Notes: a model not told the origin generated them from the letters alone. Shown: positions 1 through 9,960, counted from the first letter of the stretch. The stretch is 44,231 bases of DNA from Planctomycetota bacterium (GCA_026692865.1 JAPLNI010000047.1:1-44231); one strand, 5' to 3'. Translations and numbers: made by a program.

Positions 1-75
1 CAAAAGTGGCGACCGATGGCTGCGCAGATGAAGGCAGATTTCAATCCCCTGCCTTTGTTGGAGGGTCCCGAGTAA
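1..75 (+). CDS. C-terminal end of an unidentified protein (partial)
   Basis: The window opens inside an open frame that runs from base 1 to a TAA at 73-75. It gives 24 residues ending in the stretch LPLLEGPE. The composition, with Trp, Met, Lys and Phe residues and no low-complexity runs, looks like a genuine protein end, but the fragment is too short to assign to a family. The gene starts upstream of this window. It converges with the phosphoesterase gene whose stop lies at 329. Confidence 0.5.
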   Translation, partial: QKWRPMAAQMKADFNPLPLLEGPE

Positions 76-328
76 GCGATCCTTTAACAGAAAACTTTAC
101 CCAGAAATTAACACCGATCCACTGTCAACTTTTTGTGGGGAATTTCATTGCATCTAGCATAAGTTAGGCCTCTCGAGGAGTCTGTGAATGAGAAGCGAAA
201 GGTTGTTTCGCATCTATTTCTTAAACTCACGACCAGAGACGATCGAGAGATTGGGAGGATACGTCTCTTAGCAATTCATCTACTTACTTTTTGCGTGGGG
301 CAGCCAAGACAGAAAATGCGGCATGGGT
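76..328. other. Intergenic region without a recognisable feature
   Basis: This stretch separates two convergent genes. I see no convincing hairpin-plus-T-tract terminator, RNA gene or conserved small frame. Short open frames that begin near 291 and 323 run antisense into the phosphoesterase gene and look like shadows of it. Confidence 0.5.
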
Positions 329-3055
329 TCATTCATCGTCGTCATTGGCTTCGGAAGTCGTGATCGCCCATTCTGGGTATGGTTGGTTTGGCCGCATCGA
401 GTTCCAAAGGATTCGATTGAGCAGATCTTCGGGGGCTTTATCAACTTCGGCGAAATTGATGGTGATGGATTGTTCTGCGAACATGCGTTGAATTGGATCT
501 GCAATCGATACCGCAGGGGAGTTTAATTGATCAAGCGGAATGTTGCTTGGGACGGAATCATACGGAGTTAAGTTCGCTACATCCTGGAAGCAGTCAAACA
601 TCGGTGTAGCCCCAGCATCGAACTGATTCATAGGAGGCAAGCCTAGTATCTGTTCGATCGTTCGAAGGATGCTGGTCGTGTTGTAGCGAGTGCTTATGGT
701 CTGTTCACGCTTTGTGTAGGGACTTACGCAGTAGGAAGTTGTTCGGTAACCGCTAACATGGTCCCAACCTGCTTGGGGATCGTCCTCGATAGCGAAGATC
801 GCCATTTTGGGCCAGAACTTGGAATGGCTTAAGCCTTCTACAATTCTTGCAAAAGCGAGATCATTGTCAGCCATGCTGGAGGCAGGAGTTGGATACTTTG
901 CAGATGTGCCGCTTGTGTGATCGTTTGGCAAGCAGATGAGGGTAAGATTCGGATAGGTTCCTTTTTGTTCGAAGTCTTCGAGTTCTTTGAGGATGTAGTC
1001 CGCGCGGAATTGGTCGGGAACTTGCATCGCCCATCCAACATATTCATCAGGCGAGTATGCTCGGATACTTTCGATCGCAGGCTCGCTGGCAAAAATCACT
1101 TCATCAGCTCCTTTCCATGTTCGATAACACGCCATGAAATTGGGGGTTCCCTTTTTCGCTGGATCGCGATAACGCAACTTGGGCATCATGAATTCGCCGT
1201 AGTTCCGTATCGACTTCTTGTGGAGTACCGCGTTGTCCCAGATAAAACCTGCAGGCGAGTAGGCTAAGGCGTCCGATTCGTCTTCGCCCATTCCGTCTGG
1301 GTAACTCCTTGGAAACCCAGCGAAGCTCTTTTCCAGATACGCAGTCGACAACGCCGATGTGCTCCAATTATGGCCATCGGCGCTCAAAATGCCGCAACAA
1401 TAGGCGTTATCTAAAAGCACGAACTGCTCGGCAATACGATGGTGATTTGGAGTAATATCTCGACCGAAGATACACAGCCCTTTGTCGCCATTACCGCGTT
1501 CGATATCGCCTAAGACTTGATCGTAGGTTCGATTTTCTTTAATGATATAGACAACGTGCTCGATAAGGCTGGGTTCGCCAATTCGCTCCGGAATCGGTCG
1601 AGCCGGTTGGTTGGCTCTCGGAGGCAATGCTGCGTCGCGAATTGCGTTTCGGCGCATGTTTTTCGCGGATTGTTCCGAAAGCGCCGCTAACTGTTCATTG
1701 TTGGGAACGGGGACGATACTTACTGAGCCGTTATGTTGATGTGAGTTGAAGCCTTCGCTACGCTCCTTCTTTGACGGTTTTATTGGAAGACCTTTTAGGT
1801 TTGCAACGTCGATTTGTTTGCGTAATGGATCATAAACGATCGCGCCTGGATACCATCCAACTGGGATGATCCCTTGCAGTCGCGAATCGCCTTTGTCCTC
1901 AGGATCAAACGCCATGACTGCAATTGCATTTTGAGAACCGTTTGCAACGAACAGAGTGTCGCCAGCGGTGTTGAATGCGAGAGCATTTGGAGCCGCACCA
2001 TAAAGATCGGATTGCTTTGCATTTACCCAGATTGTTTCAATTACTTTGTCTGTATCTGTGGACAAGATTGAGAGATTGTCGCTGTTGGTATTCGCGCAAA
2101 CGAGGTACTTGCCATTTGGCGATAAGGCTAGATCGGTAGGGCCGATTCCTACCATGCATGTCTCGGTTTTACCCGTTGTCAGATCGATGATCGAGATGGA
2201 ACCTTCGTTCGCAATGTGTCGAACTGAATCAACACGTACGGTTGTTCCGCGGCCTGCCGGTCCGGTTAAATCTCCCTCATTTGGTACTCGGCCTCCCCAG
2301 TTACTCACATAGGCTTTGTTGTCGTGGATCACCACGTCATATGGGGCAACTCCAACCGGATAGGTCTGTTCAACAAGCCCGTTTTCGACGTTCACTTGTA
2401 AAAGCGAATTAGATAGGTTTCCACATACGAACAGCTTGGCTTCCGATTCATCTAAGGCAAGTCCACTCGGGATTTCTTGGGCCCGTCGAGGTGCATTCGC
2501 GTTTGGAAGCGGAATGGAATGTGAGGGTTTGTATTTCCCTTCAGCATCCGCCGAGAACACCTTGATCGAGCCACCGACATTGCTCATGAAAACTTTCTTA
2601 CCATCACGACTGCAAATCAGTCCGGTATAGCTGACAAGTGCGGCTGTGTCGGGCTTTAGAATGTTCGTCGAGGCGATCTCTGGCTCCGACATTTGGTCTT
2701 TCGATGGGAAGTCAACAGTTTGTGTGACTTCATGACTGTCTGGGTTGATAACAATCAGCTTGTTCGTTTTACCAGAGGTGAGTAGCGACTTTCCATCCGG
2801 AGATAGCAGGAGAACTTGTGGTCGCATCCCCTTCAATTCGATTTGAAATCCAGCTGGAGTTATGGATGTTACTGGAGTTTTGATTTCAGCCGCGAACAAC
2901 GTTGGATCAATTGACTCTTGAGCTAACGCATTCCCAAAAATAAAGGAGCCAATCGTTACGGCGACTGTACTTATTCGACGAATCCCTTGAAGCAAGTTGA
3001 ACCGCAAGTGGTACTGGGAAAAACAAGAACATCGAATCGTGTAAATCATGAGCAT
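329..3055 (-). CDS. Secreted YncE-like beta-propeller / phosphoesterase fusion protein
   Basis: The protein has 908 residues. A hydrophobic segment at about 30-45 ending in NALAQ looks like a signal peptide, so export is expected. Residues of about 60-460 hold repeated blade-like motifs such as LALSPNGKYLVCANTNS and VYDPLRKQIDVAN, typical of the seven-bladed YncE/YVTN propeller. From about residue 500 a second domain begins with VVYIIKENRTYDQVLGD. It matches the first motif of the phosphoesterase family (PF04185), which includes phospholipase C and acid phosphatases. Later metal-site-like segments include LPNDHTSG and AIEDDPQAGWDHV. This fusion is widespread in planctomycetes and related bacteria; the substrate is unknown. 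Two Met codons lie at the start (residues 1 and 3), with no clear ribosome site. No operon partner is evident. Confidence 0.85.
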   Translation of the reverse strand: MLMIYTIRCSCFSQYHLRFNLLQGIRRISTVAVTIGSFIFGNALAQESIDPTLFAAEIKTPVTSITPAGFQIELKGMRPQVLLLSPDGKSLLTSGKTNKLIVINPDSHEVTQTVDFPSKDQMSEPEIASTNILKPDTAALVSYTGLICSRDGKKVFMSNVGGSIKVFSADAEGKYKPSHSIPLPNANAPRRAQEIPSGLALDESEAKLFVCGNLSNSLLQVNVENGLVEQTYPVGVAPYDVVIHDNKAYVSNWGGRVPNEGDLTGPAGRGTTVRVDSVRHIANEGSISIIDLTTGKTETCMVGIGPTDLALSPNGKYLVCANTNSDNLSILSTDTDKVIETIWVNAKQSDLYGAAPNALAFNTAGDTLFVANGSQNAIAVMAFDPEDKGDSRLQGIIPVGWYPGAIVYDPLRKQIDVANLKGLPIKPSKKERSEGFNSHQHNGSVSIVPVPNNEQLAALSEQSAKNMRRNAIRDAALPPRANQPARPIPERIGEPSLIEHVVYIIKENRTYDQVLGDIERGNGDKGLCIFGRDITPNHHRIAEQFVLLDNAYCCGILSADGHNWSTSALSTAYLEKSFAGFPRSYPDGMGEDESDALAYSPAGFIWDNAVLHKKSIRNYGEFMMPKLRYRDPAKKGTPNFMACYRTWKGADEVIFASEPAIESIRAYSPDEYVGWAMQVPDQFRADYILKELEDFEQKGTYPNLTLICLPNDHTSGTSAKYPTPASSMADNDLAFARIVEGLSHSKFWPKMAIFAIEDDPQAGWDHVSGYRTTSYCVSPYTKREQTISTRYNTTSILRTIEQILGLPPMNQFDAGATPMFDCFQDVANLTPYDSVPSNIPLDQLNSPAVSIADPIQRMFAEQSITINFAEVDKAPEDLLNRILWNSMRPNQPYPEWAITTSEANDDDE

Positions 3056-3235
3056 TCCAAAAGGTTCGTGTCACTGGGAGGATAGAGTTGTTTGTCGGTT
3101 GTCTGAGCGCTTATGCCAAATAAATGCAACCATACGTCGGCAAACCCTTAAAGATCATCATACCCATCGCGTGTTAAGTTTGTGTTAGTCAAAAGCGATT
3201 GATGATCACACATTCTTCGCACTTGACCACACGCA

Positions 3236-4348
3236 TTATTCTGTGCCGTCGGAAGTGCGATTTCTACTCCACCAAGCGGCGAGTAACGATCCAGAAACAT
3301 TCATAACCGGAGCGAACAAGGCTGGGGCGATTGCTGCTGCGGGAAGCTTCAGCACTTTGGTTGCGAGCATGGCTGCCATTCCGCCGTTCTGGAGTCCAAC
3401 CTCAATCGCGATGGTTCTAGAATCTGCTTCGTTGAGGCTCGCAGCTTTTGCTCCAAAGTACCCGAGGAGATAGCCGATGAGATTATGCAAAAGGACCGCA
3501 AGCAGCAACAACCATCCGACTTCTTGAATCGCTTGAGACGAGTTGGCCGCGATAATACCGCAGATAAAACAGATTGCGATCATCGAAAGCGTTGCCAAGT
3601 ACGACTCTAAAATGGCGTCTTTAAAGCGTGATCTCTGAAGTAATGCGTTACAAACGACCCCCGCAACAACGGGAACGACTACGGTGAATAAAATGCTCCA
3701 AAACATATCCAGATAATTTATTGGCACTGATTTTCCAGCAAGCAAGTACATCATCAAAGGCGTCATGATCGGTGAAGCCAGCGTCGAACAAGCGGTCATT
3801 GTCACGGACAAAGCAACATTCCCTTTGGCCAGATAGGTAATCACATTCGACGAAACTCCACCAGGGCAAGCACCGACAAGTATCAAGCCAGTTCCAATCT
3901 CTGGGGGCAATGCAAAGAGCTTTGCGAGTGACCACCCCAATAGAGGCATTACCGAAAACTGAAGTAGCATTCCCATAGCAACACCTTTCGGCATACGAAC
4001 GACTCGAACAAAGTCGCCCGTTGTTAAAGTTGCTCCCATTCCAAACATGGCGATTTGAATCAAGTAAGTTAGTGTGTTCACTCCTTCGATCGGACCGATG
4101 TGCAGAAACCAACTCGGATAAAGAATTGCCACAAAAACGAAGCACACCACCCATGCGGCGAAAGCGTAAGTGCGCATCCGCGAGTGAGAAGCAATCGCTA
4201 ACGAAGCGAGTAAAGTCGCAGTTGCCACCAAAGGAGCCAACCACTCGCGATTGGTCTCGGCAATCCAAAAGCATCCCGCGACAAAAGCTATCAGAGTTGC
4301 GACACCTAACAGCGCAAGGCTGATTTTATCAATTGCATTTCGAAGCAA
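3236..4348 (-). CDS. Bile acid:sodium symporter (BASS/SBF) family transporter
   Basis: A 370-residue hydrophobic protein with about ten predicted membrane helices. Two family signatures are visible. One is the Gly/Pro-rich segment GACPGGVSSNVITYLAKGN followed by VALSVTMTACSTLASP. The other is EVGLQNGGMAAMLA near residue 315, which matches the E-G-x-QN sodium-site helix. Family members (PF01758) move bile acids, pyruvate, pantothenate or other organic anions with sodium; the substrate here cannot be read from sequence. The first usable start is a TTG, because the next in-frame Met (near residue 58) would remove the first helix. It stands alone, 180 bases from the next gene. ACR3-type arsenite carriers are a related alternative but fit less well. 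Confidence 0.85.
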   Translation of the reverse strand: MLRNAIDKISLALLGVATLIAFVAGCFWIAETNREWLAPLVATATLLASLAIASHSRMRTYAFAAWVVCFVFVAILYPSWFLHIGPIEGVNTLTYLIQIAMFGMGATLTTGDFVRVVRMPKGVAMGMLLQFSVMPLLGWSLAKLFALPPEIGTGLILVGACPGGVSSNVITYLAKGNVALSVTMTACSTLASPIMTPLMMYLLAGKSVPINYLDMFWSILFTVVVPVVAGVVCNALLQRSRFKDAILESYLATLSMIAICFICGIIAANSSQAIQEVGWLLLLAVLLHNLIGYLLGYFGAKAASLNEADSRTIAIEVGLQNGGMAAMLATKVLKLPAAAIAPALFAPVMNVSGSLLAAWWSRNRTSDGTE

Positions 4349-4577
4349 GGTAGAGCTTTCAAGATCGAGAGGATTGCGACAAATCTAATGCGACATCTTA
4401 AGCGATACGACAGAAGCAATTAGTGCTCGAGGGCAGGAATCGTCGGAATTTTGAAGCTCTTTCGGCTCAAGTCATTAAATATGCTTCGTCAGAAGTCTTG
4501 CTAATTATGCTACGATAACAAAGAATGAAATTGAATTGCCATCGAGAGTGTTTTTCTATCCTTTAGGACTTTGTAGT

Positions 4578-4907
4578 ATGTCTGACATAACGGAACCCAA
4601 CTCTGAAAGCATGCCCGATGCTGATGATAATCTTGCTATAACTAGCGACGCTCTCAATAGCGAAGCTGCAGCGGCGAAGAAAGAAGAGCTTCGATTAGCG
4701 ATGAAGGCCTTTCGAAAAAAGCTGAAGCTAATGAAGTTGGATGACGAGTCCCGACTTGGGCGAGGGCCTATGTCTGGCGGCGGTCGATCAGGAGTTGTGG
4801 CGATCACTCCTCCCAATCAGTTCTCGCGCGAGGTTTGGGAAGAGTTGGTTGAGCAGGGAAAGCTACGACGCGCGGGACGCGGAATCTATGAGTTGCTCGA
4901 TCTCTAA
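4578..4907 (+). CDS. Small hypothetical protein with Gly/Arg-rich linker
   Basis: The ATG at 4578 gives 109 residues; an in-frame TTG at 4536 would add 14. The N-terminal third is acidic and Ser/Asp-rich, and a basic helical stretch (AMKAFRKKLKLMKLDDESR) follows. Then comes a Gly-rich segment (GRGPMSGGGRSG) and a C-terminal segment (PPNQFSREVWEELVEQGKL, then RRAGRGIYELL) that resembles a small helical or winged-helix-like tail. I do not recognise the family and assign no function. Its stop ends at 4907 and the convergent malQ stop begins at 4908, so the two genes are packed end to end with no spacer. The residue pattern suggests a real gene rather than a shadow. Confidence 0.6.
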   Translation: MSDITEPNSESMPDADDNLAITSDALNSEAAAAKKEELRLAMKAFRKKLKLMKLDDESRLGRGPMSGGGRSGVVAITPPNQFSREVWEELVEQGKLRRAGRGIYELLDL

Positions 4908-6434
4908 TCAACGATCGTAGATGTGCGTAAGCTGTGCGAGTTGGGCGGATAGCTCTGGCGTAAGCGCTGTTGCTTCCATTCGCCATCCCCAGTTTCCGGA
5001 GGAAGTTGCAGGTGTGTTCATTCGGCATTCACTTGGCAGTCGCAAAGCATCTTGCATCGGAATGATCGCCAGTTGGGCTGTCGATGCAAATGCGACTCGA
5101 ATAAAGTCCCATGCGACATCGGTTAGCTGATGACCGAAGTAATCTTGAATTCTGGCTTTCTCTAGATCCGATCGACCTTGGTACCAACCGAGGATCGTGT
5201 CATTGTCGTGGGTGCCGGTGTACACAACTGAATTCTTAATGTGGTTATGAGGCAAGAATATACTGCTGCGGTCTTGCGCGTTCTCGAATGCGAATTGAAG
5301 AATTCGCATGCCGGGAAAATGATTGTTATCGCGCAAGAATTCCACTTCTGGCGTGATCAACCCTAAGTCCTCGGCAAGTATCGGTAGCTCTCCGAGTTGC
5401 TTATGAACTTCCGCGAAGAGAGCCATCCCGGGAGCTTTGATCCACTCGCCATTGACTGCCGTTTTCTCTCCCGCGGGGATTGACCAACCGGCCTCGAAGC
5501 CTCGGAAATGATCGACGCGCAAGATGTCAACTAACTCTCTCGTTCCTTTGAACCGTCGTATCCACCACTGAAACTCATTCGCTTCCATCGCCTGCCAGTT
5601 GTAGACAGGATTGCCCCACAGTTGCCCGGTTTCACTGAAGTAATCCGGCGGAACACCAGCGACTAAAACAGGACAACAATCTTCATCCATGCGAAAGGAT
5701 TCTGGTGAAGCCCACACATCCGCGCTGTCTTCGGAAACGTAAATAGGCAAGTCACCGATGATAGAGATTTGCTTTTCGTTTGCGTAGGACTTCAGTGCAA
5801 GCCACTGTTCGAAGAAAAAGAACTGAAGCACCTTTTGAATATTTATCTCCGCAGCACACTCAGCTTTCCATCGGACAATTGCTTCGGGGGTTCGCCTTGC
5901 GATGTCTTGCTCCCAATAGCGATTCCAAATAGATTCGGGCGATTGTTCGCGAGCAGCCTTGGCATCAAAGTGCTCTTTGATCGCAGTGAATAGAGCGTAG
6001 TCATCGAGCCACGACGCATGCTTCTTAAAGAAATCTCCGTAAGCATTGAACCGCGAATCAAAAACGGTTCGCTTGAGAAACGTCCTAGCTGCCTTCATCA
6101 GCAGCGGATACTTGAAAGCGATTGCTCCACCAAAGTCAACATGGTCAGTGGGAAACTCGGGAGCGGCTTCAATGTCGGACTGCTCCAAGTCGCCCGTGGT
6201 AACCAGATGGTCTAGACTGATCAACATCGGGTTTCCAGCAAAACTGGAAGACGAAGCATACGGCGAATCGCCATACCCTGTTGGTCCGAGCGGAAGGATT
6301 TGCCAAAGTCGCAGTTTCGATTCGACTAAGAAGTCAATCCAGCGAAAAGCGGACGGTCCGATATCACCAATGCCATACCTGCCAGCTAGCGACGTTGGAT
6401 GCAGTAAGATTCCTGCCGACCGCTCATAGTCCAT
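4908..6434 (-). CDS. malQ: 4-alpha-glucanotransferase (amylomaltase, GH77)
   Basis: The 508 residues match the usual length of bacterial amylomaltase. The enzyme transfers 1,4-alpha-glucan segments between maltodextrins and acts in glycogen and maltodextrin metabolism in the cytoplasm. The N-terminus shows the family opening GILLHPTSLAGRYGIGD, followed by LWQILPLGPTGYGDSPY. The three GH77 acidic residues are visible: the nucleophile Asp in RVDHFRG (about residue 305), the acid/base Glu in AEDLG (about 355) and the third Asp in GTHDND (about 408). It begins with ATG and has no signal peptide. It is separated from the downstream-facing gene by no spacer and from the upstream thioredoxin-like gene by about 140 bases. 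Confidence 0.95.
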   Translation of the reverse strand: MDYERSAGILLHPTSLAGRYGIGDIGPSAFRWIDFLVESKLRLWQILPLGPTGYGDSPYASSSSFAGNPMLISLDHLVTTGDLEQSDIEAAPEFPTDHVDFGGAIAFKYPLLMKAARTFLKRTVFDSRFNAYGDFFKKHASWLDDYALFTAIKEHFDAKAAREQSPESIWNRYWEQDIARRTPEAIVRWKAECAAEINIQKVLQFFFFEQWLALKSYANEKQISIIGDLPIYVSEDSADVWASPESFRMDEDCCPVLVAGVPPDYFSETGQLWGNPVYNWQAMEANEFQWWIRRFKGTRELVDILRVDHFRGFEAGWSIPAGEKTAVNGEWIKAPGMALFAEVHKQLGELPILAEDLGLITPEVEFLRDNNHFPGMRILQFAFENAQDRSSIFLPHNHIKNSVVYTGTHDNDTILGWYQGRSDLEKARIQDYFGHQLTDVAWDFIRVAFASTAQLAIIPMQDALRLPSECRMNTPATSSGNWGWRMEATALTPELSAQLAQLTHIYDR

Positions 6435-6576
6435 ACGAAAACACTCTTTCGTTTAAAAAATCGCATGCTATTTGGAAATGAACAGCAACCCCGAGGCATC
6501 AAAACCAACGATAAAACCAAGGTCACAAGCGAAGCTCAAGACCTTAATTCATCCGAGTTGCGTTGTTTCGTCGACT

Positions 6577-7740
6577 TTACTTCGGTGCTTGCTTTTCAGC
6601 AAGTTCCGCTTCGAGCTTTGACACAAAGGCTTGAATGTCCGGGCTGGCATCCGGAGCAGCCGCTGCAAGCTTTGCCGATTTTAGAGCCGAATCTAAATCG
6701 CCTAGGAAATGCTGCAGGTGAGAGATTGTGTCGTAAACGGTTCCCACTTGGTTGGCCGGGACCTTGTCGACAAGCTTTTGCGTGCTCGATAAAAGTGCCT
6801 CTGAAAACTTACGATTCTTAATATGTCCATTGCTGACTAGTTCAAAAATCCCCCAGTTCAAACCGTTGAGCTCAAGTGGACGGGTTTCAAAGAACTCAGC
6901 AACAGACTCATATGACGCGAGAGTCAAATCATCGTTGGGCATGAATTGTAAACGAAGCTCAAGTTGCATGAACTTCGCTTGCTTCAAGACTCGCGGTGTC
7001 TTGGTCTCTTTCACAAACGCGTCGACTGTCGAAAGGATTGACGAGACAAGCTTTGGTGAGAGCTCTTTTCCATTGGCCGATTCAATTCGCATCGAAATTG
7101 CTTCTTGAAGGCTTTCAAGTCGCTTTTCGTCTTCGTATTCAACAGCGAATACCTTGCGGTCCCACGATCCGTCGACCACTTGCTGTAACGGCTCATCCAT
7201 TTGTCCTGGATGGCCAATCCATTCTACTATCGAGTCCTTGCCAACGATGAAAGCGACTGGGATTCCATTCAACTTCGCTGCTGCTGTGTAGTCATTATGT
7301 GTAGAGCCGTCTGGGTCAGCTGTTAGTGAATAAGCTTGTGTCAGTTCGTTGAAGGTCATCACGTTACCGTCTTTGCCTTTGGCTTCACGCGCGAGAAACT
7401 CTTGAACAGTTGGAATGTCTTCGTCTGTCACACTAATGATTTGGACGTCTTTATCAGCGAACTTTTTCTGAAGCATTGCAAGGTGTGGCATCGATTGAAT
7501 ACAAGGCCCGCACCAAGTGGCCCAAAACTCCACCACATAAATCTTCCCCTTTTCAAACTTTGTCACAGGAGCTTTCGCACCGGGGACGCTTTTGTGTAAC
7601 CAATCGGAGATGTCCAGCGCCGGCGCGTCGGAGCCAATTGACAACCGCGTTTCGGCAGACACAGGTTGCAGCAGCAAAATGCATCCGGCAAGGAGAAGAA
7701 CAAATACGGATAATCGTCGAAAGAGTGGCAACCAAGTCAT
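6577..7740 (-). CDS. Exported TlpA-like thioredoxin-fold protein
   Basis: The 387-residue protein starts with a hydrophobic signal segment ending near QPVSA (residues 1-29). The thioredoxin fold follows, with the redox motif WCGPC at Cys77 and Cys80 in the context VVEFWATWCGPC. The expected cis-Pro region appears as NGIPVAFIVG. This is the TlpA/ResA-like family (AlkB-TSA/Redoxin type), whose members reduce or oxidise disulfides outside the cytoplasm, often for cytochrome maturation. About 200 C-terminal residues are alpha-helical and resemble TPR-type repeats, an architecture seen in planctomycete members; the partner is unknown. No co-transcribed cytochrome-maturation gene is present nearby. 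Confidence 0.85.
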   Translation of the reverse strand: MTWLPLFRRLSVFVLLLAGCILLLQPVSAETRLSIGSDAPALDISDWLHKSVPGAKAPVTKFEKGKIYVVEFWATWCGPCIQSMPHLAMLQKKFADKDVQIISVTDEDIPTVQEFLAREAKGKDGNVMTFNELTQAYSLTADPDGSTHNDYTAAAKLNGIPVAFIVGKDSIVEWIGHPGQMDEPLQQVVDGSWDRKVFAVEYEDEKRLESLQEAISMRIESANGKELSPKLVSSILSTVDAFVKETKTPRVLKQAKFMQLELRLQFMPNDDLTLASYESVAEFFETRPLELNGLNWGIFELVSNGHIKNRKFSEALLSSTQKLVDKVPANQVGTVYDTISHLQHFLGDLDSALKSAKLAAAAPDASPDIQAFVSKLEAELAEKQAPK

Positions 7741-7914
7741 GCCTAGAGGCTCCTGAATTTTTAAACCGGGTACGTTTTATGAATCTGCTAGCGTATCCCA
7801 GATGAATAGCATTGAAGCAATCACCGAGATGCACGATCATACACTCCGGCATCATTCGTCACCACGTCGACCCTGAATTCCGGACGCCGTAATTCCAATT
7901 TGTTTCAGAACCAC

Positions 7915-7919
7915 AGGAG
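7915..7919 (+). promoter_or_regulatory. Shine-Dalgarno supporting a TTG start
   Basis: AGGAG sits six bases before a TTG at 7926. The downstream frame has no other early start codon, so this site fixes the start of the inositol-monophosphatase family gene. Confidence 0.7.
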
Positions 7920-7925
7920 TTTTGC

Positions 7926-8759
7926 TTGATCAGCCATCCCTACTACGAAACAGCCCTCGCAGCGGCTCAGCGCGCTGGGGAAATCCTTCGGAAATACTTT
8001 CGAACGAAAGTCTCGATACAAGCCAAATCCGCAGTGGATTTCGTGTCTCAGGCCGATCTGGAGTCAGAATCGTCCATTGTAGAAACGATCAAAACCAGGT
8101 GTCCCGATCACCAATTTCTGGCCGAGGAATCCCACCGAGACCGGTTTGATGCGGCTGATTTATGGGTCATCGATCCTCTGGACGGGACGAGTAATTTTTT
8201 ACACGGAATCCCACAGTTCGCCGTTTCAATAGCTTACGTTCGTGGTGGGATCTGTGAGTTTGGCGTTGTTTACAATCCAATTTCTGACGAATGGTTTACT
8301 GCCCAGCACAACCAGGGGGCATGGTACTCCGTTGGCTGTCCGGCGGCAGATCGTAACATGACACGCCTGCAAGTAGCCAAAGATCTAGCCCTGAGCGATA
8401 CGATGGTTGCGATCGGTTTTTATTACGACCGGGATAAAATTATGGAGGCAACGCTGCGATCGATTAGTGATTTCTTTCGACAGAACATTCATGGCGTGCG
8501 CCGCTTCGGTGCAGCCGCCTTGGATCTCGCTCAACTAGCACGAGGCGACTACGGAGTGTTTATGGAGTACAAGCTACATCCATGGGACCACGCAGCAGGG
8601 GGGTTAATTGTCTCAGAAGCGGGTGGAAAGTTAACAAACTGCCTCGGTGCGCCACTCAACTTCAATGGCCCAACCAGCATACTTGCGTCCAATTCAATCC
8701 TTCACGAAGCAGCACTAGCGATAGCGAAACGAAACCTTGTAAACGCGACCAATTTATAA
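7926..8759 (+). CDS. Inositol monophosphatase family protein
   Basis: A 277-residue protein of typical length for the Mg-dependent, Li-sensitive phosphatase superfamily (SuhB/HisN/CysQ). Metal-binding motifs are complete: Glu67-Glu68 in FLAEES, Asp83 and Asp86 in DPLDGTSN, and Trp220-Asp221 in HPWDHAAGG. It would hydrolyse a small phosphomonoester such as myo-inositol-1-phosphate, histidinol phosphate or PAP; sequence alone does not choose between them. The start is TTG at 7926, supported by a good ribosome site. It converges with the GNAT-like gene, whose stop begins 20 bases after this one. Confidence 0.9.
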   Translation: MISHPYYETALAAAQRAGEILRKYFRTKVSIQAKSAVDFVSQADLESESSIVETIKTRCPDHQFLAEESHRDRFDAADLWVIDPLDGTSNFLHGIPQFAVSIAYVRGGICEFGVVYNPISDEWFTAQHNQGAWYSVGCPAADRNMTRLQVAKDLALSDTMVAIGFYYDRDKIMEATLRSISDFFRQNIHGVRRFGAAALDLAQLARGDYGVFMEYKLHPWDHAAGGLIVSEAGGKLTNCLGAPLNFNGPTSILASNSILHEAALAIAKRNLVNATNL

Positions 8760-8779
8760 GCCGCTGCTTAAATTCTTCC

Positions 8780-9904
8780 TTACAGCTTTCGATCATAAAC
8801 GCGATAAGTTTTGATCAGTTCTGCTCCGGCTCTCTCGAGCGAGCCTCGCGACAGATGGTTACTTTCCAAGACCCACGAGAACTCACATTCATGGATGCCT
8901 CGAGCTACCACGTCGGGCATCATGTGATCGAGTGCGACTAGTCCAAGTCCCCAGCGTTGGAATTCGGGAAGGATATTGTTGCTCATCAATCGAACACGCT
9001 TGATACTCTTGCGACCAAAGAGAAGCTTTAAAAAGCCAAACGGGAATAGCTTTCCATCGATTTGTTTGATCAGTGGATTAAAGTCCAGTAAACCGAGGGC
9101 GATTCCAACCGGCTTGTTGTCGACTTCGATAATGGTCGTGCAATCAGGATCGATAAGTAACTTCATCGAGCCGGCGATATGTTGAGCTTCCGCAGGTGAT
9201 AGCGGTACGAATCCCCATGTCGATACGAGTGCCTTGTTATAGATCTCGACAAAAAGAGCTGCTTCTTTGCCTAGTTTGTTTTTGTCGGCTTTGCGAAGAT
9301 TAAGATTGAAACGGCGTTTGACTTCTTCAATCACAAAATAGAACTTTGGGTTCAGATCCTTGATGTTCGCCAGTCGGCCCTCAAAGGCGTAAAGGTCTTG
9401 CGTTTTCTCGAATCCATTTTCCTGTATCAACTTTTCATAATACGGCCAGTTGTAGGTCATCATGAACGATGGTGGCGTGTCGAAACCTTTGACTAAGCAA
9501 CCAAGTTCATAATTCAGCGAAGGATTGCAAGGCCCTCGCACGTCGGTCATGCCTTCACTGCGAAGATATTCCGCTGCGGCGTCGAATAATAACCGAGCCG
9601 CCTCCGAGTCGTCTTCGCAATCAAAGAAGCCAAAGAAGCCTCTTTTCTCCTCGTACCGTTCGTTATGACCATAGTTGACAATCGCGGCGATACGGCCCAC
9701 CGTAAGACCATCGCGAAGCACAATAAAAGTTCTCACCTTATTGCGTTCATAGAATGGGTGCTTCTTAAAGCCGACTAGCTCTTGTTGATTGCCTCGAAGC
9801 GGTGGAATCCAGTTGGGGTCGCCTTTGTAGAGCCGCCATATCAACTCCATGAACTGGCGTTTTTGGCTTCGCGTCGTAACGATCTGGATTTCATATTTGG
9901 GCAT
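8780..9904 (-). CDS. GNAT-like acetyltransferase-fold protein
   Basis: A 374-residue soluble protein. It opens with a pattern I associate with a widespread GNAT-like family annotated as hypothetical: WRLYKGDPNWIPPL, then HPFYERNKVRTFIVLRDG and VGRIAAIVNYGHNE. The C-terminal half carries a second acetyltransferase-like unit, including VGIALGLLDFNPLI and LPEFQRWGLGLVALDHM, with the Q/R-x-x-G-x-G/A-like acetyl-CoA loop represented by QRWGLGL. The substrate is unknown. It lies 56 bases downstream of valS on the same strand and could be cotranscribed with it. No signal peptide or membrane segment is seen. Confidence 0.7.
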   Translation of the reverse strand: MPKYEIQIVTTRSQKRQFMELIWRLYKGDPNWIPPLRGNQQELVGFKKHPFYERNKVRTFIVLRDGLTVGRIAAIVNYGHNERYEEKRGFFGFFDCEDDSEAARLLFDAAAEYLRSEGMTDVRGPCNPSLNYELGCLVKGFDTPPSFMMTYNWPYYEKLIQENGFEKTQDLYAFEGRLANIKDLNPKFYFVIEEVKRRFNLNLRKADKNKLGKEAALFVEIYNKALVSTWGFVPLSPAEAQHIAGSMKLLIDPDCTTIIEVDNKPVGIALGLLDFNPLIKQIDGKLFPFGFLKLLFGRKSIKRVRLMSNNILPEFQRWGLGLVALDHMMPDVVARGIHECEFSWVLESNHLSRGSLERAGAELIKTYRVYDRKL

Positions 9905-9960
9905 ACAGAAGTACTTCTAGATGAGAAATGTAATGCAAATAAACGACCAAGTCACTTTAA

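Noticed and set aside
3648-4274. A 208-codon minus-strand frame inside the symporter gene
   Set aside because: It is out of frame with the transporter and has no coding features of its own.
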